Source: Streptomyces roseicoloratus (GTDB lineage: Bacteria > Actinomycetota > Actinomycetes > Streptomycetales > Streptomycetaceae). From it: a stretch of DNA of 64,000 nt. A program made the position numbers and the translations under genes. Below, in pieces: positions 33,063 to 41,473 of the stretch. The stretch is taken from NCBI RefSeq assembly GCF_004117935.1, contig NZ_SDOY01000116.1:1-64000 (forward strand), in the 5' to 3' direction. Numbering within the stretch: the first letter of the stretch is position 1; each line of letters starts with the position of its first letter. The notes below the pieces were generated by a model, which was given only the letters and a program-made list of their open reading frames with translations, had not been told where the DNA came from and searched no databases.

Positions 33063-33814
33063 CGGCTCGTCCCCCTCGTCCAGACCACGGTCTTGCTGTG
33101 CAGCAGTTCCTCCTCCAGGTCGGCCACCAGGGCCCCGGACCACAGCAGATGGAACAGGTGCGGCAGCACCAGCAGCGGATCGCCCACCCGCACCGCCCCG
33201 GCCCGCAGCGGGCCCGGCTCGGCGAACTGCCCCAGCAGACCGTCCACGACGTCCGGCCGGCGGGCGGACCGGGCCCGGCGGTAGCGCACCAGCCACCGCA
33301 CGTTCGCCATCAGCACCGGATCGGGCACCCCCACCCGTACGAACTCCCAGCCCACCGCCCGGCAGGCCCGCTCCGTCGCCGCGAAGGCCTCCGCGGACGC
33401 CTCGTCGATCTGATCACCGGCCCGGACGTCAACCACACGCGCCCGCCCGTCCACGAGACGTACGAAGTAGTCCGGCGCGTGCCGACGCGGACGCTCTCCG
33501 TCGTGCCAGTGCAACCAGAACGGCTGCGAGGCGACCCCAACAACATCCGGATCCCGGTCCAGCAGGATCAGCCGGTCCCGCTCCAGCCAGGACTCGAACC
33601 CGATCAAGTCCGCCGTGGTGACCGCGTAGTACCAGCCCGCGAAACCCCGGGCCCCCTTGTCCCACCGGAAGCCACGAACCGGCTCGGCCTCCTCGAACCT
33701 CGTGCTCCACCCCTCGGCCAGCGGCACCCGCACCAGCTCACCCGCCACGGAAAAGTCCAGCTCAAAGGCCGATAACGCTGCATCCCCGTACGCACGCGCA
33801 GGTGCCCCCACCAT
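33059..33814 (-). CDS. TnsA-like endonuclease subunit of heteromeric transposase
   Basis: This 251-residue protein heads the operon and resembles TnsA, the restriction-enzyme-like nuclease that cuts the 5' transposon strands so the element is excised. Acidic Glu74 (GFESWLERD), Asp105 (RHAPDYFVR) and Asp119 in RVVDVRAG fit the active-site order. The position of the canonical lysine is Arg121. The C-terminal half (RACRAVGWEFVRVGVPDP, then WLVRYRRAR) is like other actinobacterial TnsA-like proteins. The ATG at 33814 follows GGGGG; a TTG at 33847 is possible. The right inverted repeat lies 65 bp upstream, so the promoter must overlap the transposon end. Confidence 0.82.
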   Translation of the reverse strand: MVGAPARAYGDAALSAFELDFSVAGELVRVPLAEGWSTRFEEAEPVRGFRWDKGARGFAGWYYAVTTADLIGFESWLERDRLILLDRDPDVVGVASQPFWLHWHDGERPRRHAPDYFVRLVDGRARVVDVRAGDQIDEASAEAFAATERACRAVGWEFVRVGVPDPVLMANVRWLVRYRRARSARRPDVVDGLLGQFAEPGPLRAGAVRVGDPLLVLPHLFHLLWSGALVADLEEELLHSKTVVWTRGTSR

Positions 33815-33848
33815 GCCCCCAGACCAGCGATCGCCCCGAGTGCTCAAG

Positions 33849-33889
33849 CTCCGATGACAGGAAAGTAGGGTTCGTCAGACTTCGATGGC
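33849..33889 (-). repeat. Internal transposase-binding-type repeats, right end
   Basis: On the minus strand, GCCATCGAAG begins at 33889 and GTCATCGGAG at 33858, again 31 bp apart, mirroring the left end. Confidence 0.7.
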
Positions 33890-33918
33890 AATCGAACAAG
33901 ATTCGTTGTCGGAGGACA
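33880..33918 (-). repeat. Right 39-bp terminal inverted repeat
   Basis: This is the inverted partner of 28253-28291. The adjacent 33919-33923 is the second copy of the GAGAC target duplication. Confidence 0.97.
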
Positions 33919-34629
33919 GAGACCTGGACGGAGTCCTTCCGCAACACCGACCCGCGCGCCTTCTACGACTGCATGACCTTCTTCGACCGGCGGCACGGGC
34001 TCGCGATGAGCGACCCGGTGGACGGCCGGTTCCGCATCCTGTCGACGCGCGACGGCGGCAGGTCCTGGAAGGTCCTGCCGGCCGACGGCATGCCGGCGGC
34101 GCTGCCCGGCGAGGCCGGCTTCGCGGCGAGCGGCCAGTGTCTGGTGTCGGCGGGGCCGAAGGACGTCTGGCTGGCGACCGGCGGAGGGGCGACCGGGCGG
34201 GTGCTGCACTCGGCGGACCGGGGACTGACCTGGACGGCCACCGAGACCACGATTCCCGCGGGCGAGGGCGCCAAGGGCGTGTTCGGCCTCGCGTTCCGCG
34301 ACCGCCGGCACGGCATCGCGGTCGGCGGCGACTACCGCACGGACCAGCCCTCGCCGCGGGCCGCCGCCGTCACCGGTGACGCGGGCCGGGCGTGGACGGC
34401 GTCCACCGCCCCGCCGCCCGCCTACCGCTCCGGCGTCGCCTGGCTGCCGCACAGCCGCTCCGCCGCCCTCGCGGTCGGCCCCACCGGCACGGACCTCACC
34501 ACCGACGGCGGCCGCACCTGGCGCACCGTCGACACCGGCTCGTACGACACGGTCGACTGCACCCCGGACGGCGCCTGCTGGGCCTCCGGGGAGAAGGGCC
34601 GCATCGCGCGGAGCGGTGTCCGGTTCTAG
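33919..34629 (+). pseudogene. 3' part of transposon-split secreted beta-propeller (Ycf48-like) gene
   Basis: Bases 33919-33923 are the second target-duplication copy, and 33924-34629 encode the remaining 234 residues. Propeller blade motifs recur: STRDGGRSWKVLP, HSADRGLTWTATE, TDLTTDGGRTWRTVD and ASGEKGRIARS. Spliced to 27792-28252, the product is 388 residues, a normal Ycf48-like length with signal peptide and about seven blades. In the present state this part has no start of its own and is likely silent. A precise excision would restore it. Confidence 0.9.
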
Positions 34630-34647
34630 GACGATCCGGATGAACCG

Positions 34648-34947
34648 CTAGGCGGGCAACTCGTCGCGGAACGCCGACAGTCCGTCCACGGTCTTCGTGG
34701 CGTGGAACTCGACGATCCGGTACGCGCACACGCCCTCGACGCTGAACGGGTCGGTCGCCACGATCTCCTCGATCTCCGCGCGGCCGACCCCGCCGGCCAG
34801 GATCACCCCGCCGTCCCGCGGCTCCTTCCGCCCGGACGCGAGGAACACGCCTTCGGCGTACCGCGCGTTCAGCCACGCCACATGGGCGTCGAGGAGGGCG
34901 TCGACCCGTTCCAGAGGAGCGGTGTAAGTCAGCTCGAGTACGAACAT
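34648..34947 (-). CDS. YciI-family protein
   Basis: This 99-residue protein has the ferredoxin-like alpha/beta fold of YciI. Family residues are visible in the N-terminal strand (MFVLELTYTAPLERVDALL), the His-rich turn in DAHVAWLNARYAEGVFLASG and the C-terminal DPFSVEGVCAYRIVEFHAT. The conserved His-Asp pair is a putative active site, but the family has no firm substrate. It converges on the split propeller gene, and its start is 53 bp from the divergent endonuclease V gene. Confidence 0.88.
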   Translation of the reverse strand: MFVLELTYTAPLERVDALLDAHVAWLNARYAEGVFLASGRKEPRDGGVILAGGVGRAEIEEIVATDPFSVEGVCAYRIVEFHATKTVDGLSAFRDELPA

Positions 34948-35000
34948 GACCGTCAGGCTACCGAGGCCCCGCCGCCGCGTCCGTCGTAGGGTGCCCCACC

Positions 35001-35702
35001 ATGACGATCATCGAGGTTCCCGACGGCTGGCCCGCGGACGAGGAGACGGCCCAGGCCGTGCAGGAGGAGCTGAGGGCACGGCTCGTGGTGGCGGAGGAGG
35101 GGCCCGGGGTCGGTGAGGGGAACGTGACCGGGGTCGACGTCGCCTACGACGACGCGCGGGACCTCGTCGCGGCGGCGGCCGTCGTGCTCGACGGCCGGAC
35201 CCTGGAGGTCGTGGAGGAGGCGACCGCCGTGGGCCGGGTGTCGTTCCCGTACGTGCCGGGGCTGTTGGCGTTCCGCGAGGTGCCGACCGTGCTCGCCGCG
35301 CTCGGACGGCTCGCCGCCCGGCCCGGGCTGCTCGTCTGCGACGGCTACGGCCTCGCCCACCCCCGCCGCTTCGGGCTCGCGAGCCATCTCGGCGTGCTCA
35401 CGGGGCTGCCGTCCGTCGGCGTCGCCAAGAACCCGTTCACGTTCACCTACGCGCAACCCGGCGAGGCCCGCGGCGAGTTCGGCGACCTCGTCGCCGACGG
35501 CGAGACCGTCGGCCGCGCGCTGCGCACCCGCGCCGGCGTCAAGCCGGTCTTCGTGTCGGTCGGTCACCGCGTCTCGCTGGACCGGGCCTGCGCCCACACG
35601 CTGCACCTCAGCCCGCGCTACCGGCTTCCCGAGACCACGCGGCACGCCGACGCGCTGTGCCGCCGAGCCCTTGGGGAGGCACTGAGCACGAACACCGAGT
35701 GA
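35001..35702 (+). CDS. nfi: Endonuclease V
   Basis: This 233-residue enzyme cuts DNA (and some RNA) near deaminated bases such as hypoxanthine. Catalytic acids are visible as Asp46 in GVDVAYDDA, Glu93 in LLAFREVPTV and Asp114 in LLVCDGYGLAHPRR, matching the spacing in the E. coli enzyme. The wedge-region motif SFPYVPGLLAFRE is present, as is GVAKNPF near residue 140. It is probably a monocistronic repair gene, divergent from the YciI gene. The ATG at 35001 gives the normal length. Confidence 0.93.
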   Translation: MTIIEVPDGWPADEETAQAVQEELRARLVVAEEGPGVGEGNVTGVDVAYDDARDLVAAAAVVLDGRTLEVVEEATAVGRVSFPYVPGLLAFREVPTVLAALGRLAARPGLLVCDGYGLAHPRRFGLASHLGVLTGLPSVGVAKNPFTFTYAQPGEARGEFGDLVADGETVGRALRTRAGVKPVFVSVGHRVSLDRACAHTLHLSPRYRLPETTRHADALCRRALGEALSTNTE

Positions 35703-35767
35703 CGCCCGGGACGACTGAGTACCCGTACGGATATCAGCCCGTGACACTCGGACGGCAGAGTGGGGGC

Positions 35768-36190
35768 ATGACTTCCCCCGGTTCCGCCCGCCCCACCTCC
35801 GGCACCCCCGCCGGTCCCATCGGCACCCTGCAGTGCGTGGTCCTCGACTGCCCCGACGTCATGGAACTCGCCACGTTCTACCAGCGGTTGCTCGGCGGCG
35901 AGGTCAACCGCCCCGACCCGCAGTGGGCGGTCGGCGACGCCTGGGCCACCCTGCACGGCGCCGGGGGCGCGCCCGTCCTCGCCTTCCAGGGCGTGGCCGA
36001 CCACCGGCCGCCCGTATGGGGAGCGCCCGAGCAGCAGTTCCACATCGACGTGCGGGTCGCCGACCTCGACGAGGCGCACGAGGCGGTCGTCGCGCTCGGT
36101 GCCTGGCGCCTCGACACCGACGGCGGAGACCGGGCCTGGCGGATCTACGCCGACCCGGCCGGCCACCCCTTCTGTCTCGTACGGCACTGA
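35768..36190 (+). CDS. VOC-superfamily protein, glyoxalase-like
   Basis: This 140-residue protein has a single glyoxalase-like domain (CVVLDCPDVMELATFYQRLL at the start and YADPAGHPFCLVRH at the end). The motif QFHIDVRVADLDEAHEAVVA is typical of the Streptomyces group annotated as glyoxalase_6 proteins. No metal-ligand set characteristic of true glyoxalase I is clear, so it may bind a small ligand rather than catalyse. The ATG at 35768 follows GGGGG and sits 65 bp after the nfi stop. Confidence 0.82.
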   Translation: MTSPGSARPTSGTPAGPIGTLQCVVLDCPDVMELATFYQRLLGGEVNRPDPQWAVGDAWATLHGAGGAPVLAFQGVADHRPPVWGAPEQQFHIDVRVADLDEAHEAVVALGAWRLDTDGGDRAWRIYADPAGHPFCLVRH

Positions 36191-36290
36191 TCCCGCCCGC
36201 CAACGGGCCCTGTTTCCGCCCGCCTACCGCCTCGATCCCGCCCGCCTACGGCCTCGATCCCGCCCGTCGACGGCCCCGGTCCGCGGCCGG
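36191..36290. repeat. 22-bp tandem repeat
   Basis: Units of CCTCGATCCCGCCCGCCTACGG and variants repeat about four times between convergent genes. No gene is seen. Confidence 0.7.
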
Positions 36291-37478
36291 TCAGCCCGAG
36301 TGCGCCACCCGGAAGCGCAGTCCCGCCGCCACCAGTCGCTCCACGAGCGCATCGCCCATGGCGACCGCCGTGGTGACCTGTCCCGAGGTCTTCGGCAGGT
36401 CGTCGAACGCGAGGCACAGCGCGGACTCGGCGAGCATCTTCGCCGTCTCGTCGTAGCCGGGATCGCCGCCCGACACCTCGGTGAAGACGCGCCGTCCGCC
36501 GCCCTCGCCGACGAAGCGGACCGAGAACCAGCTGCGTGCCCGCCGCTCCGCGCTCGGCCCCCGCCCCGGCTCGTAACGGCCCATCAGCCAGTTCCGCACG
36601 AAGGGGAGTTGAGCCGCCAGGGCGCCCGCGCCCACCACCGCGGAACCGCCGAGCGCCATCGGCAGCGTCTTCACCGAGGCGTAGTGGCGGTAGCGGAAGT
36701 CCGGCCCGTAGCGGTCGAGGGCCCGTGCCGAGCGCGCCACCACCTGCGGGTCGAGGGTGGGCAGCGGCAGCGCCCAGGTGCCGGTCTCGCGGCTGAACCG
36801 CGGTCCGGCCAGCGGCGCCCGGGCCCGCCGGGTCACCAGGCGCGGCTCGTGCAGCCGCCGCTCGTGGGCGGCCCGCAGGATCCGCCGCCCGCGCCCGAAC
36901 GCGGTGAGCGCCGAGGCGAAGGTGCCGCCGGAGAAGACCGCGCCGGCTCGGACGAAGCCGTCGATCCGCAGCGGCACGCCTTCCGGCAGCTGCCGCACCG
37001 TGTAGTAGACGCCCAGGTCGTGCGGGACGGAGTCGAAGCCGCAGGCGTGCACGAGCCGGGCGCCGGTCTCCCGGGCGCGGGCGTCGTGCCGCACGTACAT
37101 CGTGTCGACGAACTCCGACTCGCCGGTCAGGTCCAGGTAGTCGGTGCCGGCTTCCGCGCACGCGGCCACCAGCTCCTCCCCGTACCAGACGTACGGCCCG
37201 ACGGTGCTGGCCACCACCCGGGCGGCACCGGCGAGTTCGCGCAGCGACTCCGGGTCGGTGGAGTCGGCGACGAGCAGCGGAAGCTCCGCGCACCGCGGCC
37301 ACCGCGCGGCGAGCCGGTCACGCAGGGCGGCGAGCTTGCCGCGGCTGCGGCCGGCCAGGGCCCAGCGGCAGTCCGCCGGGGCGTGCGCGGCCAGGTACGC
37401 GGCGGTGAGTTCGCCCACGAATCCGGTCGCCCCGAAGAGGACCACGTCGTACGGCCGTGTGGCCGCCCCAGTCTCCAT
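36291..37478 (-). CDS. Saccharopine-dehydrogenase-like / trans-acting enoyl reductase family protein
   Basis: This 395-residue protein begins with a Rossmann loop (VVLFGATGFVGELTAAYL) and has AGRSRGKLAALRDRL, the pattern of the saccharopine dehydrogenase-like NAD(P)-binding family. Blocks such as VASTVGPYVWYGEELV and HACGFDSVPHDLG are shared with mycobacterial trans-acting enoyl reductases (Rv2953-like), which act on polyketide-derived lipids. The substrate here is unknown. It is divergent from the beta-oxidation operon, so a role in lipid metabolism is plausible but unproven. Confidence 0.85.
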   Translation of the reverse strand: METGAATRPYDVVLFGATGFVGELTAAYLAAHAPADCRWALAGRSRGKLAALRDRLAARWPRCAELPLLVADSTDPESLRELAGAARVVASTVGPYVWYGEELVAACAEAGTDYLDLTGESEFVDTMYVRHDARARETGARLVHACGFDSVPHDLGVYYTVRQLPEGVPLRIDGFVRAGAVFSGGTFASALTAFGRGRRILRAAHERRLHEPRLVTRRARAPLAGPRFSRETGTWALPLPTLDPQVVARSARALDRYGPDFRYRHYASVKTLPMALGGSAVVGAGALAAQLPFVRNWLMGRYEPGRGPSAERRARSWFSVRFVGEGGGRRVFTEVSGGDPGYDETAKMLAESALCLAFDDLPKTSGQVTTAVAMGDALVERLVAAGLRFRVAHSG

Positions 37479-37674
37479 CCAGCCCCAGCCCCTCCGATGT
37501 CGCCGCGCCGCCCCCGGCGCGCATGTCGTCGGCGGACTCTAGCGGAAGACCGGACGGACCCGGCCGCCGGGCGTTTTCCCGTGCCTCCGTCGGCCCGGGG
37601 GCTTGTGCAGACTGGAACACGTTCCTAGCATCTCCGGTGTTACATCACCACTGTCACACTTGCCTGGGGACTCG

Positions 37675-38901
37675 ATGACGACTCCGCGCCCGTCCCGTGG
37701 CGGCCCGCTCTCCGGTGTCCGGGTGGTCGAACTCGCCGGCATCGGCCCCGGCCCCTTCGCCGCCATGCTGCTCGCCGACCTCGGCGCCGACGTCGTCCGC
37801 GTCGACCGGCCCGGCGGCCCGGGCCTCGGCGTCGACCCCGCGTACGACCTCACCAACCGGAACAAGCGCTCCGTCCTCGTCGACCTCAAGGCCGACGGCG
37901 GCCCGGACACCGTGCTCGACCTGGTCGAACGCGCCGACGTCCTCGTCGAGGGCTACCGTCCCGGCGTCGCCGAACGCCTCGGCGTCGGCCCCGACGCCTG
38001 CCTCGCCCGCAATCCACGGCTCGTCTACGGACGGATGACCGGCTGGGGCCAGGACGGGCCGCTCGCCCACACCGCCGGCCACGACATCGGCTACATCGCC
38101 GTCACCGGCGCCCTCGGCATGATCGGCCCCGCGCCGGACGCCCCGCCCGTCGTCCCCGCGAACCTGGTCGGCGACTACGCGGGCGGCTCGCTCTACCTCG
38201 TCATCGGCGTCCTCGCCGCCCTCCAGCACGCCCGCGCCCACGGCGAGGGCCAGGTGGTCGACGCGGCCATCGTCGACGGCACCGCCCACCTCACCACCAT
38301 GATCCACGCCATGCTCGCGGCCGGAGGCTGGCAGGACCGGCGCGCGGCGAACCTCCTCGACGGCGGCTGCCCCTTCTACGGCGTCTACGAGACCTCCGAC
38401 GGCGGCCACATGGCCGTCGGCGCCCTGGAGCAGCGCTTCTACGCCGAGTTCGGCCGACTCCTCGGCCTCGACGACGCCGCCGCGCTCCGCGACGACCCCG
38501 CCCGCTGGCCCGAACTGCGCGAGGCCGTCGCCGCGCGTTTCCGCACCCGTACGAGAGAGGAGTGGACCGCGGTCTTCGAGGACACCGACGCCTGCGTCGC
38601 CCCGGTCCTCTCGCTCCGCGAGGCCCCCGGCCACCCGCACCTCGCGGCCCGCGGCACCTTCGTCGAGCACGGCGGACTCGTCCAGCCGGCCCCCGCGCCC
38701 CGCTTCTCCGTCACGCCCGCAACGGTCGGCGCCGGGCCGGCCCTGCCCGGCGCCGACACCGCCGAGGTCGCCCGCGACTGGGCCGTACCGTCCCTCCGCC
38801 CCGCCGGTTCCGGCGGCACCCGCGGCCCCGGCGCCCCCGACGGGGGCGACGCCTCCGCCGACCACGAAGACCCCGCCGACCCCGAGGAGCAGCAGGCATG
38901 A
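37675..38901 (+). CDS. CaiB/BaiF family CoA transferase (alpha-methylacyl-CoA racemase type)
   Basis: This 408-residue type III CoA transferase-fold protein opens the lipid operon. Family motifs are VVELAGIGPGPFAAMLLADLG and YGRMTGWGQDGPLAHTAGHD, in which the His/Asp positions match racemase-type members. LVGDYAGGSLYLVIG contains the catalytic-type Asp region. An alpha-methylacyl-CoA racemase would convert (R)- to (S)-branched acyl-CoA so that beta-oxidation can proceed, which fits the neighbouring genes. A CoA transferase is the alternative. The C-terminal 40 residues are Gly/Pro/Glu-rich. Its TGA overlaps the next ATG (ATGA), so translation is coupled. Confidence 0.9.
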   Translation: MTTPRPSRGGPLSGVRVVELAGIGPGPFAAMLLADLGADVVRVDRPGGPGLGVDPAYDLTNRNKRSVLVDLKADGGPDTVLDLVERADVLVEGYRPGVAERLGVGPDACLARNPRLVYGRMTGWGQDGPLAHTAGHDIGYIAVTGALGMIGPAPDAPPVVPANLVGDYAGGSLYLVIGVLAALQHARAHGEGQVVDAAIVDGTAHLTTMIHAMLAAGGWQDRRAANLLDGGCPFYGVYETSDGGHMAVGALEQRFYAEFGRLLGLDDAAALRDDPARWPELREAVAARFRTRTREEWTAVFEDTDACVAPVLSLREAPGHPHLAARGTFVEHGGLVQPAPAPRFSVTPATVGAGPALPGADTAEVARDWAVPSLRPAGSGGTRGPGAPDGGDASADHEDPADPEEQQA

Positions 38902-40049
38902 AGCGCCGGCTCTACACCGCCGACCACGAGGCCTTCCGCGAGACCGTCCGCACCTTCCTCGCCAAGGAGGTGCTGCCGCACTACGCGCAGTGGGAGAAGG
39001 ACGGCATCGTCTCGCGCGAGGTCTGGCGGGCCGCCGGCCGGCAGGGCTTGCTCGGCCTCGCCGTCGACGAGGAGTACGGCGGCGGCGGGAACCCCGACTT
39101 CCGGTACAGCGCCGTCCTCGCCGAGGAGTTCACCAGGGCCGGCGCGCCCGGCCTCGCCATCGGCCTGCACAACGACATCATCGGCCCCTACCTCACCTCG
39201 CTCGCCACCGACGAGCAGAAGCGCCGCTGGCTGCCCGGCTTCTGCAGCGGCGAGATCGTCACCGCCGTCGCGATGACCGAGCCCGGCGCCGGATCCGACC
39301 TCCAGGCCATCCGCACCACCGCCGAGGACCGCGGCGACCACTGGATCCTCAACGGCTCCAAGACCTTCATCTCCAACGGCATCCTCGCCGACCTGGTGAT
39401 CGTCGTCGCCAGGACCACCCCGGAGGGCGGCGCCCACGGGCTCTCCCTGCTCGTCGTCGAACGCGGCATGGACGGCTTCGAGCGCGGCCGCAACCTCGAC
39501 AAGATCGGCCAGAAGTCCCAGGACACCGCCGAGCTCTTCTTCCATGACGTCCGCGTCCCCAAGGAGAACCTGCTCGGCGAGCTCAACGGCGCCTTCCTCC
39601 ACCTGATGACCAACCTCGCCCAGGAGCGGCTCGCCATCGCCGTCGCCGCCATCGCCGGCGCCGAGCACCTCCTGGAGCTCACCACCACGTACGTGAAGGA
39701 GCGCGAGGCCTTCGGCCGGCCGCTGGCCAGGCTCCAGCACGTCCGCTTCGAGATCGCCGAGATGGCGACCGAGTGCGCCGTCACCCGGACCTTCCTCGAC
39801 CGCTGCATCGAGGAGCACGCCGATCCGGACGGCCCCGGTCTGGACGCCGTGCACGCCTCCATGGCCAAGTGGTGGTCCACCGAGCTGCAGAAGCGGGTCG
39901 CCGACCGCTGCCTGCAACTGCACGGGGGATACGGCTACATGAGCGAATTCCCGGTCGCCAGGGCCTTCACCGACGGCCGGATCCAGACCATCTACGGCGG
40001 GACGACCGAGATCATGAAGGAGATCATCGGCCGCTCCCTGCTCGCCTGA
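38898..40049 (+). CDS. Acyl-CoA dehydrogenase
   Basis: This 383-residue FAD enzyme makes the first double bond in fatty-acid beta-oxidation. Signatures are AMTEPGAGSDLQAIRT (FAD/substrate contact), LNGSKTFISNG, and QLHGGYGYMSEFPVARAFTDG, with the catalytic-base Glu in the QTIYGGTTEIMKEIIG block. The start at 38898 (ATGA overlap with the CoA transferase) is clear; longer frames run through the upstream gene. Electrons go to electron-transfer flavoprotein, not encoded here. Confidence 0.94.
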   Translation: MKRRLYTADHEAFRETVRTFLAKEVLPHYAQWEKDGIVSREVWRAAGRQGLLGLAVDEEYGGGGNPDFRYSAVLAEEFTRAGAPGLAIGLHNDIIGPYLTSLATDEQKRRWLPGFCSGEIVTAVAMTEPGAGSDLQAIRTTAEDRGDHWILNGSKTFISNGILADLVIVVARTTPEGGAHGLSLLVVERGMDGFERGRNLDKIGQKSQDTAELFFHDVRVPKENLLGELNGAFLHLMTNLAQERLAIAVAAIAGAEHLLELTTTYVKEREAFGRPLARLQHVRFEIAEMATECAVTRTFLDRCIEEHADPDGPGLDAVHASMAKWWSTELQKRVADRCLQLHGGYGYMSEFPVARAFTDGRIQTIYGGTTEIMKEIIGRSLLA

Positions 40050-40180
40050 CCCCTCCCACCGACCCGCCTGACCCCTCCCACCGACCCGCCCGACGCCTTC
40101 ACCGACCCGCCCGACCCCTCAGCCGAACCGCCTGACTCGCCCGACCCCTCAGCCGACCCGCCTGAACCGCCTGACTCGCC
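40050..40180. repeat. Degenerate CCGACCCGCCTGACCCCTC repeats
   Basis: Six or more 15-25-bp units of CCGACCCGCC(T/C)GACCCCTC fill the operon gap between the dehydrogenase and thiolase genes. The thiolase ribosome-binding site (AAAGG) follows. Confidence 0.7.
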
Positions 40181-40194
40181 CGAAAGGCAACACC

Positions 40195-41418
<1,224 letters not shown>

Positions 41419-41473
41419 CCGCCCGGTCCGCACCCATCTCCCCTCCGAACCCTTCTTGCGGAGAAGCATCAGC

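Larger units (their letters stand above)
28253..33918 (-). mobile_element. Tn7/Tn5053-like transposon, 5,666 bp
   Basis: The element has 39-bp terminal inverted repeats with two mismatches, begins TGTCC and ends GGACA, and is flanked by the 5-bp duplication GAGAC (28248-28252 and 33919-33923). It encodes tnsA-like, tniA, tniB and tniQ-like genes on the minus strand, each overlapping the next by GTGA, plus one cargo gene on the plus strand. TnsA nuclease with TniA/B/Q-type partners and 5-bp duplication fits the Tn7-like superfamily. All four genes are open, so it may be recently active. Confidence 0.93.

Noticed and set aside
28253..33918. CRISPR-associated transposon
   Set aside because: The element has TnsA, TniA, TniB and TniQ-like genes but no Cas protein and no repeat-spacer array, so guide-RNA targeting is not supported.
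36099..37628. 509-residue plus-strand frame opposite the enoyl-reductase-like gene
   Set aside because: It has shadow composition and no domain; the opposite strand has a clear Rossmann-fold family.
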